A stretch of DNA of 64,000 nt from the NCBI RefSeq assembly GCF_000269965.1, contig NC_017219.1:1240001-1304000 (forward strand), read 5' to 3'. The DNA comes from Bifidobacterium longum subsp. infantis ATCC 15697 = JCM 1222 = DSM 20088. GTDB lineage: Bacteria > Actinomycetota > Actinomycetes > Actinomycetales > Bifidobacteriaceae. The first letter of the stretch is position 1. Every line of letters begins with the position of its first letter. Both the position numbers and the translations under genes were made by a program. The notes beneath the pieces are model-generated. The model was not told the DNA's origin, made no database searches, and worked only from the letters and a program-made list of their open reading frames with translations. This document shows, piece after piece, positions 17,315 through 27,557 of this stretch.

Positions 17315-18154
17315 ATGACATCGAGTTTGCCCCCGCTGGCGGGGGCTCCCGCGCAGCAACTCAAAACATGGCGAAACCGACGACGTCTTCCGCTCCCGCT
17401 GGCGGGGCTCCCGCGCAGCGGGTGGGGGCGGTCGCCGAGGAACCGCCGTTGACCACCCTCAGTCAGTTTGCGCTGACAGCTCCCGCCAGCGGGAGCCAGA
17501 GCATGGGGCATTGCTGACGTTGGAGCATGTGATGAAGGCGTTTCCAGGCAAGGACGGGAGCGTGCTGGAGATATTGCATGATACATCGCTGGCCATCGAT
17601 CGCGGCGAGCTCGTGGCCATCGTCGGGCCGTCCGGCTCGGGCAAAAGCACGCTGTTGTCGTTACTGGGCACGCTGGACATGCCGACCTCGGGAATAATGC
17701 GATACGACGGCGGGGATGTGAATGCGATGGGTGAGCGGCAGCGCAGCGTCCTGCGGGCCGCGCGCATCGGCTTCGTGTTCCAGCAGTTCCATCTGATCGC
17801 CACCGTAGCCGCCTTGGAGAACGCGATGACCGGCCTGCAATACACGACCATGCCGCGCGGCGAACGCCGGCAACGGGCCTCCGAGGCATTGGAACAGGTC
17901 GGATTGGGGAATCGCCTGCATCACCGGCCGGCCCAGTTGTCGGGCGGCGAACAGCAGCGTGTGGCCATCGCCCGCGCCCTGGCCAAACGGCCGGACATCA
18001 TCTTCGCCGATGAGCCGACCGGCCGATCGCCCTCGACTGGACCTCCCTGCCGCTCGCCTGGGCCGCCGCCATCCTGGTCGGCATCCTCGCCGGCCTCTAC
18101 CCGGCCTCCCGCGCCGCCCGTCTCACCGCGACCGAGGCCCTGCGCGGCGAATAG
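17311..18154 (+). pseudogene. MacB-like exporter: ATPase fused to permease tail by deletion
   Basis: A start at 17311 runs into a repeat-rich stretch and stops at 17517. In another frame from about 17511 lies a good ABC ATPase: LTLEHVMKAFPGKDG, Walker A GPSGSGKST, Q-loop [10 protein letters not shown], signature [15 protein letters not shown] and Walker [10 protein letters not shown]. Directly after ADEPTG the frame shifts into the very end of a FtsX/MacB permease, [20 protein letters not shown] and TATEALRGE, stopping at 18152-18154. The remainder of the ATPase and most of the permease are deleted. With the adaptor fragment upstream, this was once a macrolide/peptide-type tripartite exporter locus. 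Confidence 0.8.
17329..17496. repeat. GC-rich palindromic repeats inside the dead exporter gene
   Basis: Three related units are present: 17329-17357 (CCCCCGCTGGCGGGGG then CTCCCGCGCAGC), 17392-17419 (near-copy), and 17479-17496 (GCTCCCGCCAGCGGGAGC, a perfect palindrome). Bases 17460-17484 also carry the inverse of the GGGAGCTGTCAGC element seen at 6712. They interrupt the N-terminus of the ATPase reading frame. Confidence 0.7.
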
Positions 18155-18198
18155 GGGCGACGGCTGGAGTGAACGATCACCATGAGTGCGCAGCCTCA

Positions 18199-18244
18199 AT
18201 GTCACTTTTATTGCACATGATGACATGTGCAATAAAAGTGACAT
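18199..18244. repeat. 20-bp perfect palindrome upstream of jetA
   Basis: Arms 18199-18218 and 18225-18244 are perfectly complementary with a 6-base centre (GATGAC). They are AT-rich in a GC-rich setting. It lies 97 bases before the jetA start and upstream of a -10-like TAGTAT at 18306-18311. It could be an operator for a dimeric regulator or a scar of a mobile element. Confidence 0.75.
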
Positions 18245-18340
18245 ATTGGTGCTGGGCGGAGAGAGCACGCGTGGCGCGGGCGAGGTGTGGTTCGCGGCCA
18301 TCGGCTAGTATGGTGCGGTCACGACAGAGGGAGGCATGCT

Positions 18341-19966
18341 GTGGCCGATGTGATGCGGGAGCTGGAACGGCTGCGACCGGTGTATGAGACGGGCGTCCTG
18401 CGGTTGCTGTTGCGCCAGAACGCGATGCTGTACGTGTCGCTGCTGCGTTCCACGTTCGACCCGCTCACCGGCGAGCTGCCGCGCGAGACCGTGGAGGAGC
18501 GGTTCGCGCAAAGTCTGAACGCTCTGGCCGACGCCGGCGAATATGCGCCGCGCGAGGACCAGACCTTCGCCGCGGCCGCCCATCAGATCCTCGCCGACCT
18601 GACCCGTGAAGGCGAAGGCGACTACGCCTGGCTCGCCAACTCGCATGATGCGGCCACACACCGATTCCTCTACCGTTTGACGGCCCGTGCCCACCGCGCC
18701 ATCGAGGCGCTGAGCAGGCTCGAAGACGAATCACGCGCCCTGTCCGGCGCGCAGGCCAACAGCATCATCATGGAAATCGAGCACGCGCGCATGCAGCTGA
18801 CCGCCGACCCCGGCGAGCGCATCAAACTCCTCAACCGTGAAATCAAGGAACGCAAGCACGAGATCAAACGCATCCAACAGGGCAAGCAGCATGCCACGCT
18901 GAGCGAAGCCCAGGTGGAGGACGTGATCGCCGTGATCCACAACACGCTGCGCGGCGTGCCCATCGACCTGCGCGAACTCGTGCTCGACGAGCGGGACAAC
19001 GGCGACGCCTTGCGCCGGCGCATGCAGGCCGGCGACATCAGCGTGGACGAGAACCTGACCCGCTACCACGATGAATACCGCCGCTCGTTCAGCGAATCGG
19101 ACAGCGGCCGCCGCTTCGAGGACGCCTTCCAGGTGATCATCACCGACGAGGGCCGCCAGCAAATCGACGAAGCCCTGCGCGCCATCGCCAAAACCCCGTA
19201 TCTGGCCGGCGAATCCGGCCTGCTGCTTGGCCAGATACGCGACGAACTGGCCCGCATCTACGACGGCATCGAGGCCGTGCGTCGTCAGATGCGCGTCTCC
19301 GACGAGGCGATCAGCCGGCTCGTGCGCCAGCAAACCGACACTCGCTACCGTACGATGCTCACCCGCTTGAACCGACTGTACGCGCGCCTCAACGCAGATG
19401 CGAAAACCCATATGGGAGACGCCTCGCGCCCGTGCGACACGGCCACCGCGGACGCGCTGTTCGCGCCATTGCCGATGCGCCCGGCCAAATCCATGACCCG
19501 CGCCACCGCACCCGGCCTGAGCGACCTCGCCGCCGAAGCCCCGCAGGCGACTCCGGTGGCCGATCTGCGGGATATGGTCAACAGCGGCGGCCCCCGACTC
19601 CTGCGCATGGTCAGTCTCATCCGGCGCAACCCGGTGACCGTTGACAGGTCCGATGACAGGTCCGGCGCAACCCTCGTGGACATCGCCGCCAGCTTCAACC
19701 GGCTGCCCGAAAGCGAACGCCGCGAAAGCGAGATCGTCGGCTTCCTGGGCGGGCTGGGAGCCGCAAGCGGCAGCGCCATCGCTGACGAGCCGTCCACTGA
19801 CGGCGTCGGCATCGACAGCGACATCGTCACTGAGCCGGCCCCGGCGCAGCGCGGCGATACCGCGACCTGGCATTGCGTATCGATCGACGGCGAGCCCCGG
19901 AACTGGATCACTAGACCGGTGCTGGCCGACATGGACGAGCTGAACATCATTGTGGAGGAAGGATGA
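18341..19966 (+). CDS. jetA: Wadjet/MksF-type kleisin-like subunit JetA (DUF3375)
   Basis: JetA (MksF) is the kleisin-like subunit that bridges the SMC-like ATPase in Wadjet condensins. The 541-residue product has the family-type opening [20 protein letters not shown], a long helical middle ([20 protein letters not shown]), and a Pro/Ala-rich C-terminal third. The GTG at 18341 has GAGGGAGG six bases upstream; in-frame codons further up to 18287 have no site. Its stop overlaps the next ATG as ATGA. Identification rests on size, the order A-B-C and the very characteristic partner JetC. The family name is from memory of DUF3375. Confidence 0.85.
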   Translation: MADVMRELERLRPVYETGVLRLLLRQNAMLYVSLLRSTFDPLTGELPRETVEERFAQSLNALADAGEYAPREDQTFAAAAHQILADLTREGEGDYAWLANSHDAATHRFLYRLTARAHRAIEALSRLEDESRALSGAQANSIIMEIEHARMQLTADPGERIKLLNREIKERKHEIKRIQQGKQHATLSEAQVEDVIAVIHNTLRGVPIDLRELVLDERDNGDALRRRMQAGDISVDENLTRYHDEYRRSFSESDSGRRFEDAFQVIITDEGRQQIDEALRAIAKTPYLAGESGLLLGQIRDELARIYDGIEAVRRQMRVSDEAISRLVRQQTDTRYRTMLTRLNRLYARLNADAKTHMGDASRPCDTATADALFAPLPMRPAKSMTRATAPGLSDLAAEAPQATPVADLRDMVNSGGPRLLRMVSLIRRNPVTVDRSDDRSGATLVDIAASFNRLPESERRESEIVGFLGGLGAASGSAIADEPSTDGVGIDSDIVTEPAPAQRGDTATWHCVSIDGEPRNWITRPVLADMDELNIIVEEG

Positions 19967-20625
19967 CCGTGGCCGAGGAACACGAGGAACATATGGACAA
20001 CGCCAACCCGTACGCCCTGTTCGAAGGCGACACCGGCGACATGCCGGCCGAGGCACGCATGGCCGCCATCGCCCTCAAACGCGACCGCTATATCAGCGGG
20101 CCCACCTACGACACCGTGCTCGACAACCGCGACGCCGTCGTACGCTCCCTGAACAACGACCTGCTCGACTTGGTGATCAACGAACGCTACCGCATCATGT
20201 ACGCCACGCCCGTGGCCGGCGACGACGTGACCCTGCGCTCGCTCAAAACCCGCGTCAGCCTCAAACGCGAGGAGGCCGCGCTGCTCGCCTTCCTGCGCAT
20301 CCGCGTCCTCGAATACGAGAACGTGCACGCCGACCCCGCCGACTGGCTCGTCAGCTTTGAGGAGATCCGCGCCGCGCTCGCCACCGGCGCCGGCTATCTG
20401 GCCGCCCGCAACGACGAGGAAGGCGTGGCAAAGCAGATCGGCGCCATCGTCTCCGCGATGATCACCTACGGGTATTTGGTGCGCCTGGACGACGAAGCCA
20501 TGTACCAGATCACGCCGCTCGTGCCCGTGGTGCTCGACCGCGAACTGGCCGACACCTGGCTCGACGTCGTGGAACACGGCGACGGCGACACGGAAGATGA
20601 CGATGACGAGAAGGAAGCCGAATGA
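19963..20625 (+). CDS. jetB: Wadjet/MksE-type subunit JetB (DUF4194)
   Basis: JetB (MksE) is the KITE-type winged-helix partner of JetA. The 220-residue protein has a compact alpha/beta central part ([20 protein letters not shown], then [20 protein letters not shown]) and a strongly acidic C-terminus ([10 protein letters not shown]). This fits DUF4194. It overlaps jetA by ATGA at 19963 and jetC by ATGA at 20622, so the three products are translationally coupled, as expected for a stoichiometric complex. Confidence 0.85.
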   Translation: MTVAEEHEEHMDNANPYALFEGDTGDMPAEARMAAIALKRDRYISGPTYDTVLDNRDAVVRSLNNDLLDLVINERYRIMYATPVAGDDVTLRSLKTRVSLKREEAALLAFLRIRVLEYENVHADPADWLVSFEEIRAALATGAGYLAARNDEEGVAKQIGAIVSAMITYGYLVRLDDEAMYQITPLVPVVLDRELADTWLDVVEHGDGDTEDDDDEKEAE

Positions 20626-23600
20626 TGCAGGCGACAGACGTGCAGATGATCGCGGACCGGTGGATGCTGGAATCCCGCCGACTCATCAACTGGGGCTCCT
20701 ATGAGGGCTACCACGAATTCCGCCCCTCCACGGACCACAAGCTGCCGGTGACCCTGCTCGCCGGCGCCAGCGAATCCGGCAAATCCACGCTGGTCGACGC
20801 GCAGATCTCCCTGCTGTACCCAACCGGCACGCCGTTCAACAAGGCCTCGAACTCCGGCCGCTCCGAACGCAGCGACTACACCTACCTGCGCGGCATGGTC
20901 GGCGTGGGCAGCACCGAAACCGGCGACGAGCCGCTCTACCTGCGCGGCCGCGACGAGAACGGCGCACCGCAACCCGTGTGGGGCGCCATCGTGGACACCT
21001 ATCGCAACCAGACCACCGGCCAGGTGCTCTCCTGCGCCAAATTCCTCTACCTGATGCCCGGCGACGGCCGCGGTGACGTGCGCCGCCAGTACGTGGTCTG
21101 GGGCAAGCCCGTGGACCCCAGGCGCATGGACCAATACCGTGACGCCCCGTTCACGCCGGCCCAGCTCAAAGCCACCTACCCCGACTGCCTCACATTCCCC
21201 AGCGCCGAAGCGTTCCACACACACATCTGGAGCGCAATGGGCCTGAGCGAGGCCGCCTGCCGACTGCTGCACAAGATCCAGTCCGCCGACGCGCCCTCCC
21301 GGCTCGACGACATCTTCAAACAAGGCGTGCTCGGCGTGCCCGAAGCCCTGGGCCTGGCCCGCACCACGGTCGAGGACTACGAACGTTACGACGGGAACTT
21401 CCACGCCATGGACGAGAAAACCCGCCGCATGGACACGCTGCGCGGCATCCAACAGGCCTACGGCGAATACGCCGCCGCACGCGGCAAGGCCCGCGCCTTC
21501 GAACCGGTCAAGCCGGCCGTCGACGGCACGGTGCCGGCCGTGCTGCGCGACTGGGCATTGGCCCGCATGCGTGGCGAAGTCGCCGTCCAACTGCCCGCCG
21601 ACCGCGCCGAACAACAGAACAGCGAGGCGGAAGCCAAGCTGCTGCGCCGCCGAACCGAAGACCTGCGCACCCGCCTCGACATGATCCGAGGCCAGATGCA
21701 GGGTCTGGACGGCGGCAACCTGACCCGACTCGAACTCGAACTCGACCAGGCCCGCCGCACCCTCGAAGACGTGCAAGCCAACCGAACACGAATCGAACAA
21801 ACGTTCGCATCCATCGGCGAGACGCTGCCCGGCAACGAACAGGCCTGGAACGAGCGCCGCATCAACGCCGTGAACTTCAAACGCGAATACAACAAACGAG
21901 ACGGCGAATGCGAGGAAGCCCTCACCGCCGCCATCAACGCGCGGGCCGGCGCACGCGGCGACCTCGAACGACTGCAACGCGACTTCGACCGGCAACGCTC
22001 CCAGCGCACCCGCATCTCCCAGCAGATGGACGAAACCCGCGCCATGCTCTGCCGCGCCACCGGACTCACCCCCGCCGAACTGCCGTACGTGGCCGAACTT
22101 ATGGACGTGAACGAACACGAGGAAGACTGGCGTCTCGCCATGAACGTCGCCTACGCGCCCATCGCCCAGACCATCCTCGTCGACAAGCGCCACGAACAGG
22201 GCTTCGCCGCCAAAGTCAGCACCATCGACCCGCGCACCATGCCCCGACACACCTGGCAGTTCGTGGACACCGCACGCCACTACGACGACACCGGCGCGCA
22301 CGCGAACATACTCACCGGAGAACAGGACGGCGACTGGCTGTCCGGCAAACTGCGCTACCGCGACGACTCGCCCTTCGCCGACTGGCTGCGCTCGCAGACC
22401 CAGGCCGAACGATTCGACGCCCTATGCGTCACCGCCATCGACGACACCGACCGCACCAACCGTCAGGTGCAGGCCGACGGTCAGATCAAATCCGGCGCAC
22501 GCGGCCAGCACGGCACCAAAGACCGCGCCCAGGTCATCGGATTCGTCAACGAAACCTACCTCAACGCGCTCGCAGCGCAGGTCGACGCCGCCCGCAACGC
22601 GCTCAGCCAAGCCGACACCGACTACACGGCCGCCAAAACACAGTCCGATAACCTCCACCGCGAACTCGAACTGGCCAACCAGCTCGCCTACACGTCATGG
22701 GAACGCATCGACATCACCGGCGCGCAACGGACCATCACGGACACGCAGGACGCCATCGCATCCATCAAAAACGATCCCAAACTCGCCGAACTCGCCAAAC
22801 AGCGCGACGAACTGAACGCCGAACTCGACCGTGTGGAACGCCAGCGCATCGAATCCGACCAGGCCGCGGCCCGCGCCGGCAGCGCCGTCGAAGCGGCGCT
22901 CATCTGGCTGCGCGACCATGCCGACACCGGCACGACGGACGCCGCCGGTGTCATCGCCGACAGCGGCGATGACGATAACGCCACCACCGGCCCACTGCCG
23001 GACGAAGTCACGGCGGTGCTCACCGAATCCTACGACAACCGATTCGCCGGATTGGCGGACGCCGCCATGCGCGCACACATGATCATCGGCGCGGGCGTGG
23101 CCGGAACGAGGGCGCCGGGGGAGAGTTTCCCCGAACGCACCATCGCCGGCATCGGCAAGGACATGACCTCCCGCATCGATCTGCTGAACGGCCAGGCCGA
23201 CGCCGCGCGTACCGGCGTCGAATCGAAAATGAGCACCTACATCGCGCTCTACGCGGCCGACGACGACTCGCTGACCGCCAGCGTGGAGGACTACCGGTAC
23301 TATCTCGACGAACTCGCCAGCCTCACCCAGCTGGCCGCGGTCGCCGCCACCGACGCCGAATACCGGCGCTGCCTCGAACAGCTGCTCAGGAGCTTCCTGA
23401 CCATCAAACGCGCCATCGACACGGATGCCAGCGACATCCACGACCAGCTTGACCGCATCAACGCCATGCTCAAAGGCCAACAGTTCGGTCCCAAGCACGG
23501 CAGCCTGTCCCTGCACGCGGACGTGCGCCGTCCCGAGCGCGCCTTCTGGACGCAGCTCATCCGCGTCATCGGCACCCTGAACGATTGGAAATCCGCCGAC

Positions 23601-24176
23601 GTCAACGATTCCGACGCCTCGCGCAAGGCCTTCGCGGCCTGTGCGCCGATGGTCGGGCTGCTGCGCGCCGAACTCGCGCAGGTCAAGGACGCGAACGGCG
23701 TGAAAAGCTACGGCGCCCGCAATCTCGACCCGCGCTGCCGCTCGTCCTTCTACGCCATCGTGCATCATGCCGACGGTCCGGACGAACGCATCACCTCCAC
23801 CGGTGGTCGCTCGGGCGGCGCCTTGCAGGAGCTCACCTCATTCGTATACGGCGCGGCGCTCATCTACCTGCTCGGCGGCGGCCTGACCAGCGAACCCTCG
23901 TACACCACGCTGTTCCTCGACGAGGCGCTCATCAAGGCCGACGGCCGTTACACGCAGCGCGCCCTCGCGGTGCTGCCGCGCCTCGGATTCCAGGTCATCG
24001 TCTCCGCCCCGGAAAGCAAGACCGGCGAAATCCTCGAGGTCTCCACCAAGGCCTACGTGACCTACAAGGACCCCGACACCGGCCTCACCTCCCTGCGCGA
24101 GGCCGTGCTGCACCAGAATGACATGGATGATGAATCATCGTCGGATATATTGAAGGATGACGGGGTTGCCGAATGA
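20622..24176 (+). CDS. jetC: Wadjet/MksB-type SMC-like ATPase JetC
   Basis: A 1184-residue SMC/SbcC-like ATPase, the motor of the Wadjet/MksBEF complex that recognises and extrudes plasmid DNA. The N-terminus has Walker [10 protein letters not shown] (residues 48-56). A long helical middle rich in Arg/Glu/Gln follows (about residues 270-760) and should form coiled coils. The C-terminus has a signature-like [16 protein letters not shown] (about 1060) and Walker [14 protein letters not shown] (about 1096-1108). All ATPase motifs look intact and there is no frameshift. The stop TGA at 24174-24176 overlaps an ATG at 24173, the same ATGA coupling used upstream, yet no jetD follows. Confidence 0.9.
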   Translation: MMQATDVQMIADRWMLESRRLINWGSYEGYHEFRPSTDHKLPVTLLAGASESGKSTLVDAQISLLYPTGTPFNKASNSGRSERSDYTYLRGMVGVGSTETGDEPLYLRGRDENGAPQPVWGAIVDTYRNQTTGQVLSCAKFLYLMPGDGRGDVRRQYVVWGKPVDPRRMDQYRDAPFTPAQLKATYPDCLTFPSAEAFHTHIWSAMGLSEAACRLLHKIQSADAPSRLDDIFKQGVLGVPEALGLARTTVEDYERYDGNFHAMDEKTRRMDTLRGIQQAYGEYAAARGKARAFEPVKPAVDGTVPAVLRDWALARMRGEVAVQLPADRAEQQNSEAEAKLLRRRTEDLRTRLDMIRGQMQGLDGGNLTRLELELDQARRTLEDVQANRTRIEQTFASIGETLPGNEQAWNERRINAVNFKREYNKRDGECEEALTAAINARAGARGDLERLQRDFDRQRSQRTRISQQMDETRAMLCRATGLTPAELPYVAELMDVNEHEEDWRLAMNVAYAPIAQTILVDKRHEQGFAAKVSTIDPRTMPRHTWQFVDTARHYDDTGAHANILTGEQDGDWLSGKLRYRDDSPFADWLRSQTQAERFDALCVTAIDDTDRTNRQVQADGQIKSGARGQHGTKDRAQVIGFVNETYLNALAAQVDAARNALSQADTDYTAAKTQSDNLHRELELANQLAYTSWERIDITGAQRTITDTQDAIASIKNDPKLAELAKQRDELNAELDRVERQRIESDQAAARAGSAVEAALIWLRDHADTGTTDAAGVIADSGDDDNATTGPLPDEVTAVLTESYDNRFAGLADAAMRAHMIIGAGVAGTRAPGESFPERTIAGIGKDMTSRIDLLNGQADAARTGVESKMSTYIALYAADDDSLTASVEDYRYYLDELASLTQLAAVAATDAEYRRCLEQLLRSFLTIKRAIDTDASDIHDQLDRINAMLKGQQFGPKHGSLSLHADVRRPERAFWTQLIRVIGTLNDWKSADVNDSDASRKAFAACAPMVGLLRAELAQVKDANGVKSYGARNLDPRCRSSFYAIVHHADGPDERITSTGGRSGGALQELTSFVYGAALIYLLGGGLTSEPSYTTLFLDEALIKADGRYTQRALAVLPRLGFQVIVSAPESKTGEILEVSTKAYVTYKDPDTGLTSLREAVLHQNDMDDESSSDILKDDGVAE

Positions 24177-24262
24177 GCAATCCCGGCGTCGCCGGTATTA
24201 AGACGATTCGGTCCACTGATGGTCCGGAATTTTGCATACTATGGTTCGGTTTTCCGGCCTGA
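24173..24262 (+). pseudogene. Stub at the expected jetD position
   Basis: An ATG overlapping the jetC stop (ATGA) opens a frame of only 29 codons, beginning [14 protein letters not shown] and stopping at 24260-24262. All other junctions in the cluster use the same ATGA overlap. A fourth coupled gene is therefore expected here, and in Wadjet loci that gene is the Toprim nuclease jetD (DUF2220, roughly 380 residues). The short frame is best read as a possible residue of a deleted jetD start. The peptide itself is too short to identify. Confidence 0.45.
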
Positions 24263-24270
24263 CACGCCAT

Positions 24271-24284
24271 CGAACAAGCGTTCG
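24271..24284. promoter_or_regulatory. LexA/SOS box before uvrA
   Basis: CGAACAAGCGTTCG fits the Gram-positive LexA consensus CGAACRNRYGTTYC at 13 of 14 positions. It lies 88 bases before the uvrA start and overlaps a possible promoter (TTCGAA at 24281, TATCCT at 24305, 18-base spacing). It suggests damage-inducible uvrA. Confidence 0.75.
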
Positions 24285-24371
24285 AATTTGGTCGTGTGTT
24301 CGGGTATCCTTGGGACAGATTTGGCGCGCGCATAAACGTGCGCGCGGGAACGGTGAGATGGAAGGTAGGGT

Positions 24372-27300
24372 GTGGCTGTGGCGGCAACGCGGACTGGCGC
24401 AAGGCGCGCAACAAGCGCAACGGGCGCGAAAAGCAGCAAGGGCAAGAATGGTGAGGTCATCGTCGAAAAGGTGATGACCAGCGACTCCTTCCTGAGCCGG
24501 GAGATCAAAAAGGCGCCGCTGATCGAACACGATGGTTCGCTGGTAGCTGATATCTCGCACATCCCGAACGATCTCAAGATCACGATTCAGGGTGCGCGCG
24601 AACACAACCTCAAGAATGTCGATCTGGCGATTCCACGCAACCGTATGGTCGTGTTCACCGGCCTGTCCGGTTCCGGCAAATCCTCGCTCGCGTTTGACAC
24701 CCTGTTCGCCGAAGGCCAGCGACGCTACGTCGAATCCCTGTCCGCCTACGCCCGCCAGTTCCTGGGTCAGATGGACAAGCCCGACGTTGACTTCATCGAG
24801 GGCCTGAGCCCGGCCGTCTCCATCGACCAGAAGACCACCAACCGCAACCCGCGTTCTACCGTCGGCACCATCACCGAAATCTACGATTACCTGCGACTGC
24901 TCTTCGCCCGCACCGGCATCCCGCACTGCCCCGAATGCGGCGAGCCCGTCGCCTCCCAGACCCCGCAGCAGATCGTCGACACACTGCTCGGCTATCCGGA
25001 GCGCACGCGATTCCAGATTCTCGCGCCCGTGGTCAAGGGCCGCAAGGGCGAGTTCGTGGACATGATCGAGCTGCTGCGCTCCGACGGCTACGCCCGCGCG
25101 CTCATCGACGGCGAGATGACGCAGCTGTCCGACGACATCAAACTCACCAAGCAGAAGAAGCACACCATCGAGGTCGTGGTCGACCGACTCGTGGTCAAGG
25201 ACGGTATCCGCCAACGTTTGACTGATTCGGTGGAAACCGCCCTCAAGCTCGCCAACGGCAGCATCGTCATCGACTTCGTGGACGAGGAGGAAGGCAGCCC
25301 GGCCCGCCGCCAGCCGTTCTCCGAACACCGCAGCTGCCCGAACGGGCACACGCTCGAACTCGACGAGGTCGAGCCGCGCACCTTCTCCTTCAACGCCCCC
25401 TACGGCGCCTGCCCCGCCTGCACCGGTCTCGGCTTCAAACTGGAAATCGACCCGGACCTCATCATCTCCGACCCGGACAAGTCACTGGCCGACGGCGTCA
25501 TCGAACCGTGGAGCGGCACCAAGATGACCGCCCAGTACTACGGCCACATCCTCGAAGGTCTGGCCAAGGAAATGGGCTTCTCCATGAAGACTCCCTGGAA
25601 GGACCTGCCGGACGACGTCAAGCACGACATCCTCTACGGCCACGACTTCAAGGTCAACGTCTCCTACCGCAATCGCTGGGGACGCCTGCGCGAATACTCC
25701 ACCGGCTTCGAAGGCGTGATCCGCACGCTCATGCGCCGCCACGACGAAACCGATTCGCAGTCCATGCGCGAATACTACGAGTCGTACATGCGCGAAGTGC
25801 CCTGCCAGGTCTGCCACGGACGCCGTCTGAAGCCCGAAGTGCTCGCTGTCACTGTGGACGGCAAATCCATCTTCGACGTGTGTGACATGCCCGTCGTACG
25901 CGAACTCGCCTGGATCAACGGCCTGAAACTCGAAGGCTCGGCACAGCTGATCGCCGGCGAAGTGCTCAAGGAGATCAAGGCCCGACTCGGCTTCCTGAAC
26001 GACGTCGGCCTCGACTACCTGACCCTCTCGCGCGCGGCCGCCACCCTGTCCGGCGGCGAGGCGCAGCGCATCCGACTCGCCACGCAGATCGGCTCCGGTC
26101 TGGTCGGCGTCATGTACGTGCTCGACGAGCCGTCCATCGGCCTGCACCAGCGTGACAACGAACGCCTCATCGAAACCCTGCACCACCTGCGCGATCTCGG
26201 CAACACGCTGATTGTCGTCGAACACGACGAGGACACGATACGCCGTGCCGACTGGGTGGTCGACATCGGCCCCGGAGCCGGCGAACACGGCGGCGAAGTC
26301 ATCTACTCCGGCCCCGCCAAGCACCTCATAGAAGCCAAGCGCTCCATCACCGGCGACTACATCGCCCACCGGCGAGAGATTGCCGTGCCCGCCAAGCGCC
26401 GCAAGATCCACAAGACCCAGGTGCTCAAAGTCGTGGGTGTCCGCGAGAACAACCTCAAGAACATCGACGTGAGCTTCCCGCTCGGCGTGCTCACCGTGGT
26501 CACCGGCGTCTCCGGCTCCGGCAAATCCTCGCTGGTCAACACGATCCTCTACCCGGTGCTCGCCGACAAGCTCAACGGTGCACGCATCGTACCCGGCCGC
26601 CACAGGCGCGTGGAAGGCGTGGACCAGGTGCGCAAGGTGATCCACGTCGACCAGAACCCGATCGGCCGCACGCCGCGATCCAACCCCGCCACCTACACCG
26701 GTGTGTGGGACAAGATCCGCACCCTGTTCGCCAAGACTCCCGAAGCCCAGGTGCGCGGCTACGGCCCCGGCCGCTTCAGTTTCAACGTCAAAGGCGGCCG
26801 ATGTGAGGCCTGCCACGGTGATGGCACGCTGAAGATCGAAATGAACTTCCTGCCCGACGTCTACGTGGACTGCGAGGTCTGCCACGGCAAACGATACAAC
26901 CGCGAGACTCTCGAAGTCACGTACAACGGCAAGACCGTGGCCGACATCCTCAACATGCCCATCGAGGAGGCCGCCGACTTCTTCAAGGCGTACACCGGCA
27001 TCTCCCGATACCTGAAGACCCTCGTGGACGTCGGCCTCGGCTACATCCGACTCGGCCAGCCCGCACCCACCCTGTCCGGCGGCGAATCGCAGCGCGTCAA
27101 GCTTGCCACCGAGCTGCAGCGCCGATCCGACGGCAAAACCGTGTACATCCTCGACGAGCCGACCACCGGCCTGCACTTCGAAGACGTGAACAAGCTGCTC
27201 AAGGTGCTGCAGTCCCTGGTGGACAAGGGCAATACGGTCATCGTCATCGAACATAATCTGGATGTGATCAAGGAGGCCGACTGGCTGATCGATCTCGGTC

Positions 27301-27407
27301 CGGAGGGCGGCGACGGAGGCGGCACCATCGTCACGCAGGGCACGCCCGAACAGGTTGCCGAATGCGAATCCTCATGGACCGGCAAGTTCCTGAAGCCCAT
27401 GCTTTAG
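24372..27407 (+). CDS. uvrA: Excinuclease ABC subunit A
   Basis: UvrA is the damage-sensing ATPase of nucleotide excision repair and loads UvrB on lesions. The 1011-residue protein has both ABC modules: Walker [10 protein letters not shown] near residue 97 and GVSGSGKSS near 711. Signatures [16 protein letters not shown] and [16 protein letters not shown] are followed by [11 protein letters not shown] and [11 protein letters not shown]. Zinc-finger cysteine pairs are present (CPEC near 185; [11 protein letters not shown]). The GTG at 24372 gives an extra basic N-terminus; the conserved part begins near residue 68, and an ATG at 24474 is an alternative start. An SOS-type operator lies upstream. 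uvrC follows. Confidence 0.96.
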   Translation: MAVAATRTGARRATSATGAKSSKGKNGEVIVEKVMTSDSFLSREIKKAPLIEHDGSLVADISHIPNDLKITIQGAREHNLKNVDLAIPRNRMVVFTGLSGSGKSSLAFDTLFAEGQRRYVESLSAYARQFLGQMDKPDVDFIEGLSPAVSIDQKTTNRNPRSTVGTITEIYDYLRLLFARTGIPHCPECGEPVASQTPQQIVDTLLGYPERTRFQILAPVVKGRKGEFVDMIELLRSDGYARALIDGEMTQLSDDIKLTKQKKHTIEVVVDRLVVKDGIRQRLTDSVETALKLANGSIVIDFVDEEEGSPARRQPFSEHRSCPNGHTLELDEVEPRTFSFNAPYGACPACTGLGFKLEIDPDLIISDPDKSLADGVIEPWSGTKMTAQYYGHILEGLAKEMGFSMKTPWKDLPDDVKHDILYGHDFKVNVSYRNRWGRLREYSTGFEGVIRTLMRRHDETDSQSMREYYESYMREVPCQVCHGRRLKPEVLAVTVDGKSIFDVCDMPVVRELAWINGLKLEGSAQLIAGEVLKEIKARLGFLNDVGLDYLTLSRAAATLSGGEAQRIRLATQIGSGLVGVMYVLDEPSIGLHQRDNERLIETLHHLRDLGNTLIVVEHDEDTIRRADWVVDIGPGAGEHGGEVIYSGPAKHLIEAKRSITGDYIAHRREIAVPAKRRKIHKTQVLKVVGVRENNLKNIDVSFPLGVLTVVTGVSGSGKSSLVNTILYPVLADKLNGARIVPGRHRRVEGVDQVRKVIHVDQNPIGRTPRSNPATYTGVWDKIRTLFAKTPEAQVRGYGPGRFSFNVKGGRCEACHGDGTLKIEMNFLPDVYVDCEVCHGKRYNRETLEVTYNGKTVADILNMPIEEAADFFKAYTGISRYLKTLVDVGLGYIRLGQPAPTLSGGESQRVKLATELQRRSDGKTVYILDEPTTGLHFEDVNKLLKVLQSLVDKGNTVIVIEHNLDVIKEADWLIDLGPEGGDGGGTIVTQGTPEQVAECESSWTGKFLKPML

Positions 27408-27429
27408 CCTTCCATTGCAGCTGACCTCG

Positions 27430-27517
27430 GGTGGGTGGGGGTGGTATGTTGCTGGACATGCTCCGGGCCGCTCAGGCCAAGTCTTTACGGTCCAGCAACA
27501 CACACCCCAACCCACCC
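27430..27517. repeat. Long imperfect inverted repeat between uvrA and uvrC
   Basis: Arms 27430-27457 and 27490-27517 pair over about 28 positions with a few mismatches. The innermost 11 bp (GTTGCTGGAC core) are perfect. The 32-base centre can form a second hairpin (GGCC-GCTCA-GGCC). It sits 23 bases after the uvrA stop and may terminate uvrA or structure the uvrC leader. Confidence 0.6.
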
Positions 27518-27557
27518 AATCCCTGATGATTGGTTTTGCTTAATAGCGAGGAGGATT

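Noticed and set aside
16471..17517. 348-codon plus-strand frame over the ECF/MacA junction
   Set aside because: Arg/Gly/His-rich and crosses both remnants out of their own frames. Only the part from the ATG at 17311 is meaningful, as the start of the dead ATPase gene.
20466..22301. 611-codon frame antisense to jetC
   Set aside because: Composition is that of a mirror frame; jetC has clear ATPase motifs and start coupling.
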